A stretch of DNA of 26,069 nucleotides from the IMG/VR virus record IMGVR_UViG_3300042455_003631, positions 1-26,069 of that record. One strand, given 5' to 3'. The notes beneath the pieces were generated by a model. It saw nothing but the letters and a program-made list of their open reading frames with translations. It had not been told where the DNA came from and ran no database searches. The DNA is from a virus. Each line of letters starts with the position of its first letter. Within the stretch, counting starts at the first letter, position 1. A program made the translations under genes and the position numbers. Shown in pieces: positions 1 through 7,978 of the stretch.

Positions 1-428
1 CTCTTACTAAATATAAATATGAATTTGTATTTACTGGAATTGGTATTGATGAAGATGATAAAGAACTTGATAATGATATTAAGAAATTAGGTTCATTTAT
101 GGGATTGAAAGAATTGAGAAGAAAACGTAATTTACCGGATACTATTGATAAAGATGATGTTATTTTAAATCCAGCTTGGATTCAATGGAAAGCTTCTCAA
201 CAAGCAGGTAATCCATTCAGTAATGCTGCAGTTGGTAATGATGGTGGAGGAAATGATGGAGAAAGTGATAATGATGGTGGATTAGGTAGTACAATGAATT
301 TAAAAGATAATATTTTTGCTTTTGACCAATATCCAAAATCAAACTCTGTATCTGATACATTAGGTGAAGATAATCCATTTATGAAAGATTTGTTTACATT
401 TATGAATAAGGAAATGCTAATGAAGTAA
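1..428 (+). CDS. Portal protein, C-terminal end (5' partial)
   Basis: This reading frame is open from base 3 at the window edge to the TAA at 426-428, so the gene begins upstream; the ATG at 99 is internal. The visible 141 residues start with a beta-strand-like FVFTGIGIDEDD stretch. A helix-type segment follows (KLGSFMGLKELRRKRNLPDT) and then DVILNPAWIQWK. This order is characteristic of the C-terminal clip and wing end of phage portal proteins, where a 'tvNEiRk..gLp..dgGDvil' block precedes a disordered tail. The remaining tail is rich in Gly, Asn and Asp and ends in FMNKEMLMK. The portal forms the dodecameric DNA-entry ring of the head. The stop overlaps the next start by one base (TAATG), suggesting translational coupling. 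The assignment rests on the C-terminal pattern and on position upstream of head genes. Confidence 0.75.
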   Translation, partial: LTKYKYEFVFTGIGIDEDDKELDNDIKKLGSFMGLKELRRKRNLPDTIDKDDVILNPAWIQWKASQQAGNPFSNAAVGNDGGGNDGESDNDGGLGSTMNLKDNIFAFDQYPKSNSVSDTLGEDNPFMKDLFTFMNKEMLMK

Positions 429-1444
429 TGGGGCTTTTAAATAATCATATAAGTTTAAATATAGTTAAGTCCAACATTTACGCTAATACTTATGAAAATA
501 GGAAATTAGGTAGAGTTGGACGTCCTTATGATTATTTAAATAATGTTTCTCATACTAAAAAAGAAGGAATTATTGATTTAAAAGATATACCTAAAATAAT
601 TCAAAAACTTGAAAATGCTGACCTTGACTATAATATTAAATTAACTAATTTAAAAGAAGATTTTGATTCTATAAGTGAACAAGTAAGTTTAGCTTTAGAA
701 GAATGGTCTGATGAAGCTGTTATTGAGAAATATAGAAATATATATTCAAAAGCAATAATTGATTATAATTCTAAATTAAAATTAGTTAAAAAAGAATATC
801 ATCAAAAAGTATTAACTATATTTAAAAGACCTTGTAAAGATAAGTTTACTTCTTTATTAAAAAAGAATAATAAATCAATAAGTGAAGATAAAGTAAAAAA
901 AGTTGTATCTGATTTTAATGATTTGGTAGGGAATATAAATATAAATTGGAATAAATTTAATAGTACTGTAATTGATTGGACTAAAAAAAACTTTTCAATT
1001 AATAGTAGTAATAAATCAGTTCCAATTACTGTACAATCAGGTATAAGAGCATATCATTGTAAAGGTGCAGGTATTGTTGTAAGACCATGTTCTGAAAATT
1101 ATGTATATATTCATGAATTAGGTCATTTTATAGAAAATTATGTACCAGGTTTAAAAGAAAAAGCAATTGCTTTTTTAAATAAAAGAACAGGTGATAAAAT
1201 TGAAAGAAAATTAAGTACTGATAATAAAGCATATCAAAATCATGAAATATATAAGGAAGGTCAATTTTATGATGCTTATGTAGGTAAAATATATAGAAGT
1301 AAAGATAATCCAAATGTAATATCTGATACTGAAATTATATCAATGGGTTTAGAAGCTTTATATACAGATCCATTAACATTTTATCGTACTGATAAAGAAC
1401 ATTTTGAATTTATTATAGATGCAATAAATCAATCACAAAAATAA
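428..1444 (+). CDS. Zincin-type metallopeptidase domain protein in the head module
   Basis: The 338-residue protein has a clear zinc-protease motif, YIHELGHFIEN, with His229, Glu230 and His233 as zinc ligands and general base. Downstream, residues 301-308 (TEIISMGLE) supply candidate third-ligand glutamates (Glu302 or Glu308), in the arrangement seen in gluzincin-like domains. Residues ~45-190 are charged and predicted mostly helical, possibly coiled coil; no signal peptide is visible. Similar HExxH domains are found in phages as C-terminal extensions of portal or Mu gpF-like head proteins (the 'polyvalent protein' theme), where injection with DNA to act on host proteins has been proposed. 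Here the domain is a separate gene directly after the portal, overlapping it by one base. Virion processing or host targeting are both possible; the substrate is unknown. The peptidase fold is well supported, the role is inference. Confidence 0.75.
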   Translation: MGLLNNHISLNIVKSNIYANTYENRKLGRVGRPYDYLNNVSHTKKEGIIDLKDIPKIIQKLENADLDYNIKLTNLKEDFDSISEQVSLALEEWSDEAVIEKYRNIYSKAIIDYNSKLKLVKKEYHQKVLTIFKRPCKDKFTSLLKKNNKSISEDKVKKVVSDFNDLVGNININWNKFNSTVIDWTKKNFSINSSNKSVPITVQSGIRAYHCKGAGIVVRPCSENYVYIHELGHFIENYVPGLKEKAIAFLNKRTGDKIERKLSTDNKAYQNHEIYKEGQFYDAYVGKIYRSKDNPNVISDTEIISMGLEALYTDPLTFYRTDKEHFEFIIDAINQSQK

Positions 1445-1448
1445 TTTT

Positions 1449-1685
1449 ATGGGTCTTAAATTAAATATTGATAATACAATAGTAGAAATTGATGATGATA
1501 ATAATGTTAATTGTTACAATAGTTCTTTAAAAAAAGCAATTGAATCTATTATAGAAAATTATGAACCTCCTACATCTCTACCTAATTATTATTTAGGATT
1601 ATATAATAAAATATTTCAATTTTATAAAAAAACAAAGCTTTTAAAATTAGATGAATTAGCTGCTCCTTTAGATGTTGTATTTTGA
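1449..1685 (+). CDS. Hypothetical protein, 78 aa
   Basis: This is a short acidic protein beginning MGLKLNIDNTIVEIDDDNN, with a central LPNYYLGLYNKIFQFYKK segment that looks amphipathic and helical. It starts 4 bases after the metallopeptidase stop, so it probably belongs to the same transcript. It is the only gene in the window ending in TGA; reading through would reach a TAA three codons later, so the assignment is not affected. Codon use (TTA for Leu, AAA for Lys, A/T third positions) matches the neighbours. No family is recognised. Position after a head-module peptidase suggests a minor virion or accessory protein, but nothing in the sequence proves it. Confidence 0.6.
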   Translation: MGLKLNIDNTIVEIDDDNNVNCYNSSLKKAIESIIENYEPPTSLPNYYLGLYNKIFQFYKKTKLLKLDELAAPLDVVF

Positions 1686-1711
1686 AACTCTTAAAATTTT
1701 ACGTATTTTTG
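1682..1711 (+). promoter_or_regulatory. Bacteroidetes-type promoter (TTG-N19-TATTTTTG)
   Basis: TTG at 1682-1684 and TATTTTTG at 1704-1711 are separated by 19 bases and match the TTG / TAnnTTTG consensus used by the Bacteroidetes primary sigma factor. The site lies in the 45-base gap before the membrane-protein gene at 1731 and would start transcripts about 10-15 bases upstream of it. The same architecture recurs at 12215 and 16589, which raises confidence. Confidence 0.65.
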
Positions 1712-1730
1712 TAAGTAAATTAGAATAACT

Positions 1731-2177
1731 ATGTTATTTAATATAATATTACTTATACAAATAATTTTTTTATTACTTAATCTTGTTGAATCTAAACATG
1801 ATTATTATGTAATAAAAATTCAAGAAGTTAATAATTCTTTTAATTATTCTTCATATTGGCACAAATGGAGTTTTATTTATTCTTTAATTAATGTAATAGG
1901 ATTATATGTATTAATTACATATATTTTATATTATTATGGTAATTATAATAGTAAAGTTGTTTTATTATTATTTCCTTCACTATTATTTAATAGACAATTA
2001 TTTTTTGAAATTCCTTTAAATTTGTGGAGAAATTTAGATTGGTATTATTTAGGTAGAACATCTTATATTGATATAAAAAAAAGAAAGTATTTAGGTGAAC
2101 AAGCTAATGTTTATTTAACTATATTTTCTTTTCTTTCTTTAATATTAATTAATATCTTGATTTATAAATGGCAATAG
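1731..2177 (+). CDS. Multi-pass membrane protein
   Basis: The 148-residue protein is very hydrophobic. Transmembrane segments are visible at residues ~2-19, ~46-69, ~76-93 (weaker) and ~128-146, so three or four passes through the inner membrane are likely. Two more polar segments lie between them: residues 21-45, rich in Asn and Tyr, and residues 100-127, with a basic KKRK cluster that should be cytoplasmic. The gene has its own promoter just upstream (1682-1711) and is the first gene of the accessory block carrying the fibres. It ends in TAG, the only TAG stop in the window, and its end overlaps the next small gene by 10 bases. Candidates are a superinfection-exclusion protein, another host-membrane-acting moron, or a holin-like protein, though it is larger than most holins. 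No family is recognised. Confidence 0.65.
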   Translation: MLFNIILLIQIIFLLLNLVESKHDYYVIKIQEVNNSFNYSSYWHKWSFIYSLINVIGLYVLITYILYYYGNYNSKVVLLLFPSLLFNRQLFFEIPLNLWRNLDWYYLGRTSYIDIKKRKYLGEQANVYLTIFSFLSLILINILIYKWQ

Positions 2178-2320
2178 TTAAAAAATATATAGATACTCCT
2201 AGATTTCCAAAAGTACAAACTAATGGAATTGAAAAAGAATTTAAAGATAATTACTTAAAATTATTAAGTAATTTATTAAAAAATTTAGGTTCTGAAATGA
2301 TGAAAAAAATAAAAAAATAA
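2168..2320 (+). CDS. Small basic protein, 50 aa
   Basis: The frame opens with ATG at 2168 inside the last codons of the membrane-protein gene (10-base overlap, different frame) and ends in TAA at 2318. The product begins MAIVKKYIDTPRFPKVQTN and ends in a Lys-rich MMKKIKK tail; residues ~22-50 look like one amphipathic helix with regularly spaced Leu. Overlap with the gene before and a 3-base gap to the fibre gene after make a coupled cistron plausible. Base composition and codon use fit the region. The function is unknown; position just before a fibre gene could suggest a small structural or assembly factor, but no homology is recognised. Confidence 0.55.
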   Translation: MAIVKKYIDTPRFPKVQTNGIEKEFKDNYLKLLSNLLKNLGSEMMKKIKK

Positions 2321-2323
2321 ATT

Positions 2324-3562
2324 TTGCCTTATCCAGCTTTAAATATTGATGATTTTTCTACTTTAGTAGAGTATGTAAATACTAATATTATACCTAATGG
2401 TATTCAAGACATTACTGGAGAAGAGGAAAATAATGTATTTAATAATTTATTTAAATTATTACCTTTTAATGGTGTAAAAGCTAAATTAATAAATTCTCCA
2501 ACTAATTATTCTACAACTACTGATGATAGGATTTTAATATTTTTAGAGGATTCTATAACTAGTACCTTGGTATTTGATAATAATTTTTGGAATCAATTTA
2601 CATTTTGTAATTTATCATCTGAAAATATAGAATTAGAAGGTAGTTTAGAATATATTAATGCTGCAGGTGATGTACTAACTCATATTCCAGCAAATAATAT
2701 TGTATCAATTATTAAAGGTGAAGATGATAATTGGTATAGTATAAGTTCATCAGAAGGTGTAAAAACATTAGGTGGTATTAAAGGAGATATTGGTATTGGT
2801 CAAGGTTTTATTATAAATGGTCAAAATTTAAATTTAGATTTAGTAAGTAAAACATTAGTTACTCCTTCAATAAGTACTTCTTATAATTTATTTTTAAATA
2901 ATGGAATTACTCCTTATGTACCTCCTACCTCTAATAGTAGAAGTTTAGTTGTAGATGTAGGTGTTAAAGCTTTTATTTCAGCTACATATATATATGTAAT
3001 TCCAAATTCAAATTATGTAGGTCCTACTTCAATATCTGGAAGTTGGGGTTCTTCAAATCCAGGTTCAGGTAATAATTCATCTGTTTTTAATAATAGTAAT
3101 AATGCTATAACTACTGATTCAGTATTTAGTGTTAATTTTGCAAAACCAAAATCAGGATTAATTGTAGTTAGTGGTCAAGTACAATTTCCTTCTGGTAATG
3201 ATACTACTGGAGATGCAATAGGTATATATTTTAGATATAGAGGTTTTTTAGGTTTTTCAAGTTCTAGTTCATTAGATAGTGATGGTATTAGAGCATTAGC
3301 TAGAGTATCTTTTCAAGATAATAGAAGTAGAACTGAATTTAATGTTAGTGCAGGTTCTACAGAATATACTTATTACTGTTATCCTGCATCATTTGGTTTT
3401 TTATCTAGTATTATTCAAAATTCAGCATTACCTATATTAGGTGCATTTAGTTATATTGGTATAGTATCATTAGTAACTGATGGAGGAATAAATGTTAATT
3501 ATTATGTTTATAAATCAAATGCAACAAATGCTTTTACTAACGTAAGATTAGATTTTAATTAA
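2324..3562 (+). CDS. Tail-fibre-like / receptor-binding structural protein
   Basis: The 412-residue protein is predicted to be mainly beta-structured and rich in Ser, Asn, Gly and Thr, as in phage fibres. The only sensible start is TTG at 2324, three bases after the preceding stop. Residues 1-50 include IQDITGEEENNVFNNLFKLL, a short motif often seen at the N-terminus of fibre proteins of Bacteroidetes phages. Residues ~60-150 form a repetitive beta region ending in DDNWYSI. Residues ~350-400 (YYCYPASFGFLSSI, then an SLVTDGG-VNYYVYKS pattern) resemble a terminal domain shared by several phage fibres. It lies 1 base before the 1121-residue fibre gene, so the two are probably made together, perhaps as proximal and distal parts or alternative fibres. 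The class is fairly secure; the exact role is not. Confidence 0.65.
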   Translation: MPYPALNIDDFSTLVEYVNTNIIPNGIQDITGEEENNVFNNLFKLLPFNGVKAKLINSPTNYSTTTDDRILIFLEDSITSTLVFDNNFWNQFTFCNLSSENIELEGSLEYINAAGDVLTHIPANNIVSIIKGEDDNWYSISSSEGVKTLGGIKGDIGIGQGFIINGQNLNLDLVSKTLVTPSISTSYNLFLNNGITPYVPPTSNSRSLVVDVGVKAFISATYIYVIPNSNYVGPTSISGSWGSSNPGSGNNSSVFNNSNNAITTDSVFSVNFAKPKSGLIVVSGQVQFPSGNDTTGDAIGIYFRYRGFLGFSSSSSLDSDGIRALARVSFQDNRSRTEFNVSAGSTEYTYYCYPASFGFLSSIIQNSALPILGAFSYIGIVSLVTDGGINVNYYVYKSNATNAFTNVRLDFN

Positions 3563-3563
3563 T

Positions 3564-6500
3564 ATGGCTGTATTATATCCTGACATACTTAAACACAATA
3601 ATTCAACCCTTGCATTAATTGATTTATTTGATGCTAGGGGAGGTTATATAAAAGTAGCATTACTTTCTTCTCTTTATTCTTTACCAATTGATAAATTAGA
3701 AGAAAATGTTACAATTGCATTTGTATTAGCTACTAGGACAGAATATAGATTAAAGGATATTTTTAATTTTGATAATAGTGATGGTTGGGAAGATATATCA
3801 GCTATTTCAATTAATGAAGTTTATAATTCTCTTGAAGATAGTGATACTATAGTTTGGGAATTTACAGCAGGTAATAAAATTAAAGGAAGTGTAAATTTAG
3901 GTTATTTAGATACTATATATTCTCAATTAGGACATCATCATAATTATAGTGATATTGATGATTTTACTGATGGAGTAAATGATATAATTAATAATAATTT
4001 AGGTGTAACTATTGCTCCTTTATCAAGTGGATTAATTCCAATTATATATTTACCTTCTTATGTAGATGATGTTATTGAAGTTGCTAATTATGCTGCATTA
4101 CCAAGTATAGGAGAAGTAGGTAAAATATATGTTACTTTAAATGATAATAAAATATATAGATGGTCAGGTAGTACATATGTTAATATAGCTACTTCTCCAG
4201 GTACAACAGATGATGTAGTAGAAGGTTCTGTAAATTTATACTATACAGATACTCGTGTAGCTGCTTATTGTAATACTAATCATTATACAAAAACACAAAT
4301 TAATAATTTTTTTTCTGGAGGAACTACTATAACAGGTTATAATAAATCAAATTGGGACTCAGCATACGGTTGGGGTAATCATGCTTCTGCTGGTTATGCT
4401 TTAGCCGCTTCTTTAGATGATTATGTTACTTTAGGAGGTAATGAAGAAATTTATGGTAATAAGAATATCACTGGTTTCTTTTCTTTTAAATCTTATAGTG
4501 CGATTATAAAAAATTCTGCTGAGTTAGGTAGTGTACAATTATTATACACTGGAGAAGATGATAATTTTGGAGTAGTAGAATTTCCAGCAGTAACAGACAC
4601 AGAAACAGAGCAAATAGCTTATAGAAGTTGGATAGAATCACAAGGATATTTAAATTATATTCCAAATTTGTATGCTGTTCTTGGTCAAGATAATCATACT
4701 GGAGGTATATCTATACGATTAGATGGTACAGACCAAATTCTAACAGATAACGGTTCTTATTTAAGTAGGGGTAGTTTTGATAATGGTGGTGGTACAGAAG
4801 GAATTAGCTTAATGTGTAGTGTAGGATTTGAATTAAATTGGCAAAGTGGTTGGTTAAGTAGTTGGAATGGTAGTACTTATGTACCAATTAAATTTAGTTC
4901 CGCTATTGAAGCAAATAATGTTTCAGGTATTATAGTTAATACTCTAGGAAATTACAATGTGGTTTTAAAAGGTGATAATACAGATGCTTTAGGTCAAGAT
5001 GGAGGAGACTATATACTTAAAACTGATGCAAGATATTACGGTATTATAATTACAGATTCCTGGTTAAATAGTGGTGATGCTGTAGCTAATTTTAGTCTTT
5101 TAACAATAGCTAGTGAAGATGTAGCTACGCAAAATTGGATAACAACAAGTTTAGGCAATCAAACATTAAGTGCAGATTTTAATGACTTATATGTTCAAGG
5201 CAATACGGTTGCAACTCAAGATTGGGTAGGTAATAATTATCTAGGAATAATAGCTACGGCTTCTAACTCAACCAAATGGAATGGTTACGATAACTGTTTA
5301 GCTTGTGGTGTTCAAGGTGCTGATGGCAGCATGTTGCCAATAGGTATAAGAGGTGATGGCTTAGTTTTAAGATATTCTGCCGCAGCTTTTCAATCTATGC
5401 TAGGCTTAGGTTCTAATGCTTATACTTCAACAGCTTATTTACCTATTAGTGGAGGAGAATTAACTGGTGATTTAATAAGTAAAAGAATAAGGTCTATTAC
5501 TACTACAGGAGAAGTTGGCGGTAATTTTACAATGTGGAAAGATGCTACACCGACCAAAGCTTTCGCTATTGGTTTTAACAACGAAGGGAGTGGTGCTACA
5601 AATGATTTTAATATCTCAAGATATACAGGCTCTGGATGGTTTAAAACTTTAGTAATAGATAATGCTACTGGTATAGTAAGTTTTGAAAATGGATTAACTT
5701 CTAAAGGTAAATTAGAAATAAACCAAGATGCTTTAAACTCTCTTGACATTAAGACTACGAATCTAAGTGCTGCGATAAGAATATCGAATAATCATGCTGG
5801 TACTCCTAACTATTGGAATTTGGCAGCAGGTATCAGCGGGGGTACAGCAAATGATTTTGGATTAACGAGGGGTGCAGGTTATACTCCAGTATTTGTTGTT
5901 AATGGTACGACAGGTAATGTTACGTTTAGCGGAAGTATAAACGGTACGTCTGCTACTTTTACATCTGGAATAAATGTTAATAACGACGCTTTTTTTAGAG
6001 GTAAAACTACGGGTGGCGTAGAGGTGCCCCTTTTAGGAGTGGCGGGTGATGACAATATTTATGTAGGAGATATTTTCGCGGGCGTACCTAGTGCGAATTT
6101 AAGTTTCAGAACGAACGGTGCAACACGACTTACTTTGTCTTCAACGGGCTTAGCCACATTTAGCGGTGAAATTCAAGGCACTTCTCAAAGACTATCTTCT
6201 TTTTTAGAGGTATCGGGCATTATATACCAACGTGACCATATTAATGTCAGGAATAAAGCGAATAATGGTTGGCTAACATGGGCTGAAAGAAATACTACTG
6301 GTAGTGAAGTAAAGATTGATTTAAGTAATATAAGAAATATTTCAGCAAGTGGAAATATTAATGCAACTTATTTAGGTGTTGGTACTATAGAAACAAATGC
6401 CATAGGCACAGATGCAATCTCTGGAGCAGGTAATTCTTTTGTAAATGTTGTACAAGAAATGTTAGTAGCTGGCAATGTTCAAGCTACAAGTTATTCTTTA

Positions 6501-6929
6501 AACACTAATGAGTATATAAATTGGGGAGGTTCTTATGCTGGTTCGAGTGGTTATGGTTTCAGAGATAATTATGGAATCATGCAATATAAAAATAGCGGAG
6601 GTGTTTGGACTAATTTTGCAGATTATGCTATTTCTGTAAATATAAGTAATTCTGATTATGAAATAGTTGGTTCGGAAGAATACGTAGAATTTAGCGGTTT
6701 TACAAATAACAGAAATTGTACATTACCTTCTCCAAGTAGTTTTGACGGCAAAAGATTAGTGATTTCTTTAGTAGGAATTGGAGGTTATCAATTAGATTTT
6801 GTAGGAGATTTTATTCCTGTAGATTTATCAACTAATGTAATATCTTCTTTAACTATGGCTAGGACTATGATTATATATAGTAACGGAACTTTATGGAGAA
6901 TAGTAAATGATTATAATGTACCTCTTTAA
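3564..6929 (+). CDS. Large tail fibre protein
   Basis: The 1121-residue protein has a modular fibre composition. Near residue 128 is the GHHHNYSDIDDF motif. Around residues 214-230 is a NLYYTDTRV repeat element, and around 255-275 the GYNKSNWDSAYGWGNHASAGY-type element common in fibres of Bacteroidetes phages. A long Gly/Asn/Thr/Ser-rich shaft follows, with repeated short turns such as ATFSGEIQGTS. The last ~90 residues (from VGSEEYVEFSGFTNN) form a compact beta domain ending in WRIVNDYNVPL that probably trimerises or caps the fibre. It should be a virion surface protein binding the host envelope. Bases ~5040-6290 differ clearly in composition from the flanks, indicating mosaic exchange. The location between portal and head genes is unusual for a fibre. 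Confidence 0.8.
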   Translation: MAVLYPDILKHNNSTLALIDLFDARGGYIKVALLSSLYSLPIDKLEENVTIAFVLATRTEYRLKDIFNFDNSDGWEDISAISINEVYNSLEDSDTIVWEFTAGNKIKGSVNLGYLDTIYSQLGHHHNYSDIDDFTDGVNDIINNNLGVTIAPLSSGLIPIIYLPSYVDDVIEVANYAALPSIGEVGKIYVTLNDNKIYRWSGSTYVNIATSPGTTDDVVEGSVNLYYTDTRVAAYCNTNHYTKTQINNFFSGGTTITGYNKSNWDSAYGWGNHASAGYALAASLDDYVTLGGNEEIYGNKNITGFFSFKSYSAIIKNSAELGSVQLLYTGEDDNFGVVEFPAVTDTETEQIAYRSWIESQGYLNYIPNLYAVLGQDNHTGGISIRLDGTDQILTDNGSYLSRGSFDNGGGTEGISLMCSVGFELNWQSGWLSSWNGSTYVPIKFSSAIEANNVSGIIVNTLGNYNVVLKGDNTDALGQDGGDYILKTDARYYGIIITDSWLNSGDAVANFSLLTIASEDVATQNWITTSLGNQTLSADFNDLYVQGNTVATQDWVGNNYLGIIATASNSTKWNGYDNCLACGVQGADGSMLPIGIRGDGLVLRYSAAAFQSMLGLGSNAYTSTAYLPISGGELTGDLISKRIRSITTTGEVGGNFTMWKDATPTKAFAIGFNNEGSGATNDFNISRYTGSGWFKTLVIDNATGIVSFENGLTSKGKLEINQDALNSLDIKTTNLSAAIRISNNHAGTPNYWNLAAGISGGTANDFGLTRGAGYTPVFVVNGTTGNVTFSGSINGTSATFTSGINVNNDAFFRGKTTGGVEVPLLGVAGDDNIYVGDIFAGVPSANLSFRTNGATRLTLSSTGLATFSGEIQGTSQRLSSFLEVSGIIYQRDHINVRNKANNGWLTWAERNTTGSEVKIDLSNIRNISASGNINATYLGVGTIETNAIGTDAISGAGNSFVNVVQEMLVAGNVQATSYSLNTNEYINWGGSYAGSSGYGFRDNYGIMQYKNSGGVWTNFADYAISVNISNSDYEIVGSEEYVEFSGFTNNRNCTLPSPSSFDGKRLVISLVGIGGYQLDFVGDFIPVDLSTNVISSLTMARTMIIYSNGTLWRIVNDYNVPL
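5040..6290 (+). other. Higher-GC mosaic section within the fibre gene
   Basis: Within the fibre gene, codons such as GCG, GGC, ACG, CCC and GGG become frequent, whereas upstream and downstream parts use almost only A/T-ending codons. For example, 6001-6060 has 30 G or C of 60, while 4021-4080 has 15 of 60. The reading frame is uninterrupted. The change rises gradually from about 5040 and ends fairly sharply near 6290. The simplest reading is acquisition of a shaft segment by recombination with another phage. Boundaries are approximate. Confidence 0.6.
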
Positions 6930-6952
6930 TAAATAAAAATTAGAAATAAAAT

Positions 6953-7558
6953 ATGGATTTAAGTAAAGCACTAGACCATTTTGAAAAAATATTAGAATTA
7001 TTTAGTATTGGTTATGGAAGTGTTTGGTTTAATAGATATTTAGAAAAAAAATCTATTGAAAGAAAAAAACCTTCTTTAGAAGATATAGACCATTATGAAA
7101 GAATACAAGAAGCATTAGAAACAATTAGAGATACATTAAATCCTAATATAGTAGCTTTTTGGGAAGGAAGTAACGGAGAAACTACATTATCTGGTTTTCA
7201 TAAGAAAAAATTATCATTAGTTGCAGAAAGTGTATCTGATGATAAATATTCTGGTATAGGAGAACTTGATAATATTCCAGCAATTAATTTTAAAAGAAAT
7301 ATTGATTTACTTCGTACAAGTGACTATGGATATATAGTAAGTTATGAATTTGAAAAATTTGATGAACTTGCTGCTCTTCATCAATCTTATGAAATAGGTA
7401 CTTTGGTAGCTTTAAAAATAATTACAGGTAGAGATATAAAAAAATGGACAGGTATTTTAGTTGTAGGATTTAAAGAAAAACCAAAATTATTAACAGATGC
7501 AGACCTTGCTTGGTTAAATATACAAGCTGGAAGAATAGGGAATAAATTAACTATTTAA
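6953..7558 (+). CDS. GAF-like domain protein
   Basis: This is a 201-residue soluble protein. Residues 1-65 are predicted helical and charged. Residues ~66-195 look like a single alpha/beta domain: IVAFWEGSNGETTLSGFHKKK, then SLVAESVSD, INFKRNIDLL, then GTLVALKIITGRDIKKWTGILVVGF. The 'fH.g....G..f.K.s...E' layout followed by a late 'Gvl.v.f' strand resembles GAF-type sensory folds found in some phage proteins encoded near fibres and lysis genes. No His kinase or cyclase partner is present. It sits 23 bases after the large fibre gene and is followed by a 66-base gap, so it closes the fibre block. The fold assignment is tentative and the function unknown; a small tail-associated or host-interacting protein is possible. 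Confidence 0.45.
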   Translation: MDLSKALDHFEKILELFSIGYGSVWFNRYLEKKSIERKKPSLEDIDHYERIQEALETIRDTLNPNIVAFWEGSNGETTLSGFHKKKLSLVAESVSDDKYSGIGELDNIPAINFKRNIDLLRTSDYGYIVSYEFEKFDELAALHQSYEIGTLVALKIITGRDIKKWTGILVVGFKEKPKLLTDADLAWLNIQAGRIGNKLTI

Positions 7559-7624
7559 AATAATTAAAAAAAATTTCTAAATTTTTCTTACCTTCACATT
7601 TTATTAATAATAAAACTTTATTTT

Positions 7625-7951
7625 ATGTTCGCTATTAAAAATTTTACTAATTCAAGTAAATTAGGTACTTTACCTCCTTTAAGTTCTGTATTAGGTCTTA
7701 TAACTTCTTGTTCAATTCAAAAAGTAAAAGGAGGAATTTCTGCTCCATCATCTATTAATTCTGTTAATAAAGGAGAATATAGTGTTAATTTAAGATTTTC
7801 TATTTATATTAGTGATTCTGCATATAAAGAAGGTAAAGAGTCTTTAGATGAATTAAATTTTAATACTTCTTTTGATACATTCCCTACAGAAAATATGTTG
7901 GAAGATTTTATTAAAAGTAAAATTCCTAATGAAACTTCTGCTGTAAAATAA
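7625..7951 (+). CDS. Hypothetical protein, 108 aa
   Basis: The protein starts MFAIKNFTNSSKLGTLPPL and contains a beta-rich central portion (GEYSVNLRFSIYISDSAYKEG) followed by an acidic helix-like end (FPTENMLEDFIKSKI). It has no membrane segment or cysteine cluster; the single Cys lies in a 'TSCSIQ' stretch. It opens a new run of genes after a 66-base AT-rich gap with no convincing promoter. Gene order before the gpF-like head gene suggests a minor structural role, but I recognise no named family. Confidence 0.55.
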   Translation: MFAIKNFTNSSKLGTLPPLSSVLGLITSCSIQKVKGGISAPSSINSVNKGEYSVNLRFSIYISDSAYKEGKESLDELNFNTSFDTFPTENMLEDFIKSKIPNETSAVK

Positions 7952-7978
7952 TTTAATAACTTTCTTAAATAAAGAATA

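Noticed and set aside
1683-2177. Possible stop-codon recoding (single TGA at 1683 and TAG at 2175)
   Set aside because: Reading through either reaches another stop soon, no long gene contains an in-frame TGA or TAG, and Trp and Gln are encoded normally.
5435-5749. Antisense open frame of 104 codons within the fibre gene
   Set aside because: It lies wholly inside a well-supported sense gene, has no start context, and its composition mirrors the sense codons; it is a shadow frame. The same applies to antisense frames at 1128-1313, 11257-11511, 16806-17036, 21555-21791 and 23281-23667.
2324-6929. Diversity-generating retroelement target in the fibre genes
   Set aside because: No reverse transcriptase, template repeat or matching variable repeat is seen in the window.
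7559-7624. Promoter-like TACCTTCA in the 66-base AT-rich gap
   Set aside because: It differs from TAnnTTTG at two positions and there is no TTG at the right distance upstream; only low complexity A/T is seen in the gap.
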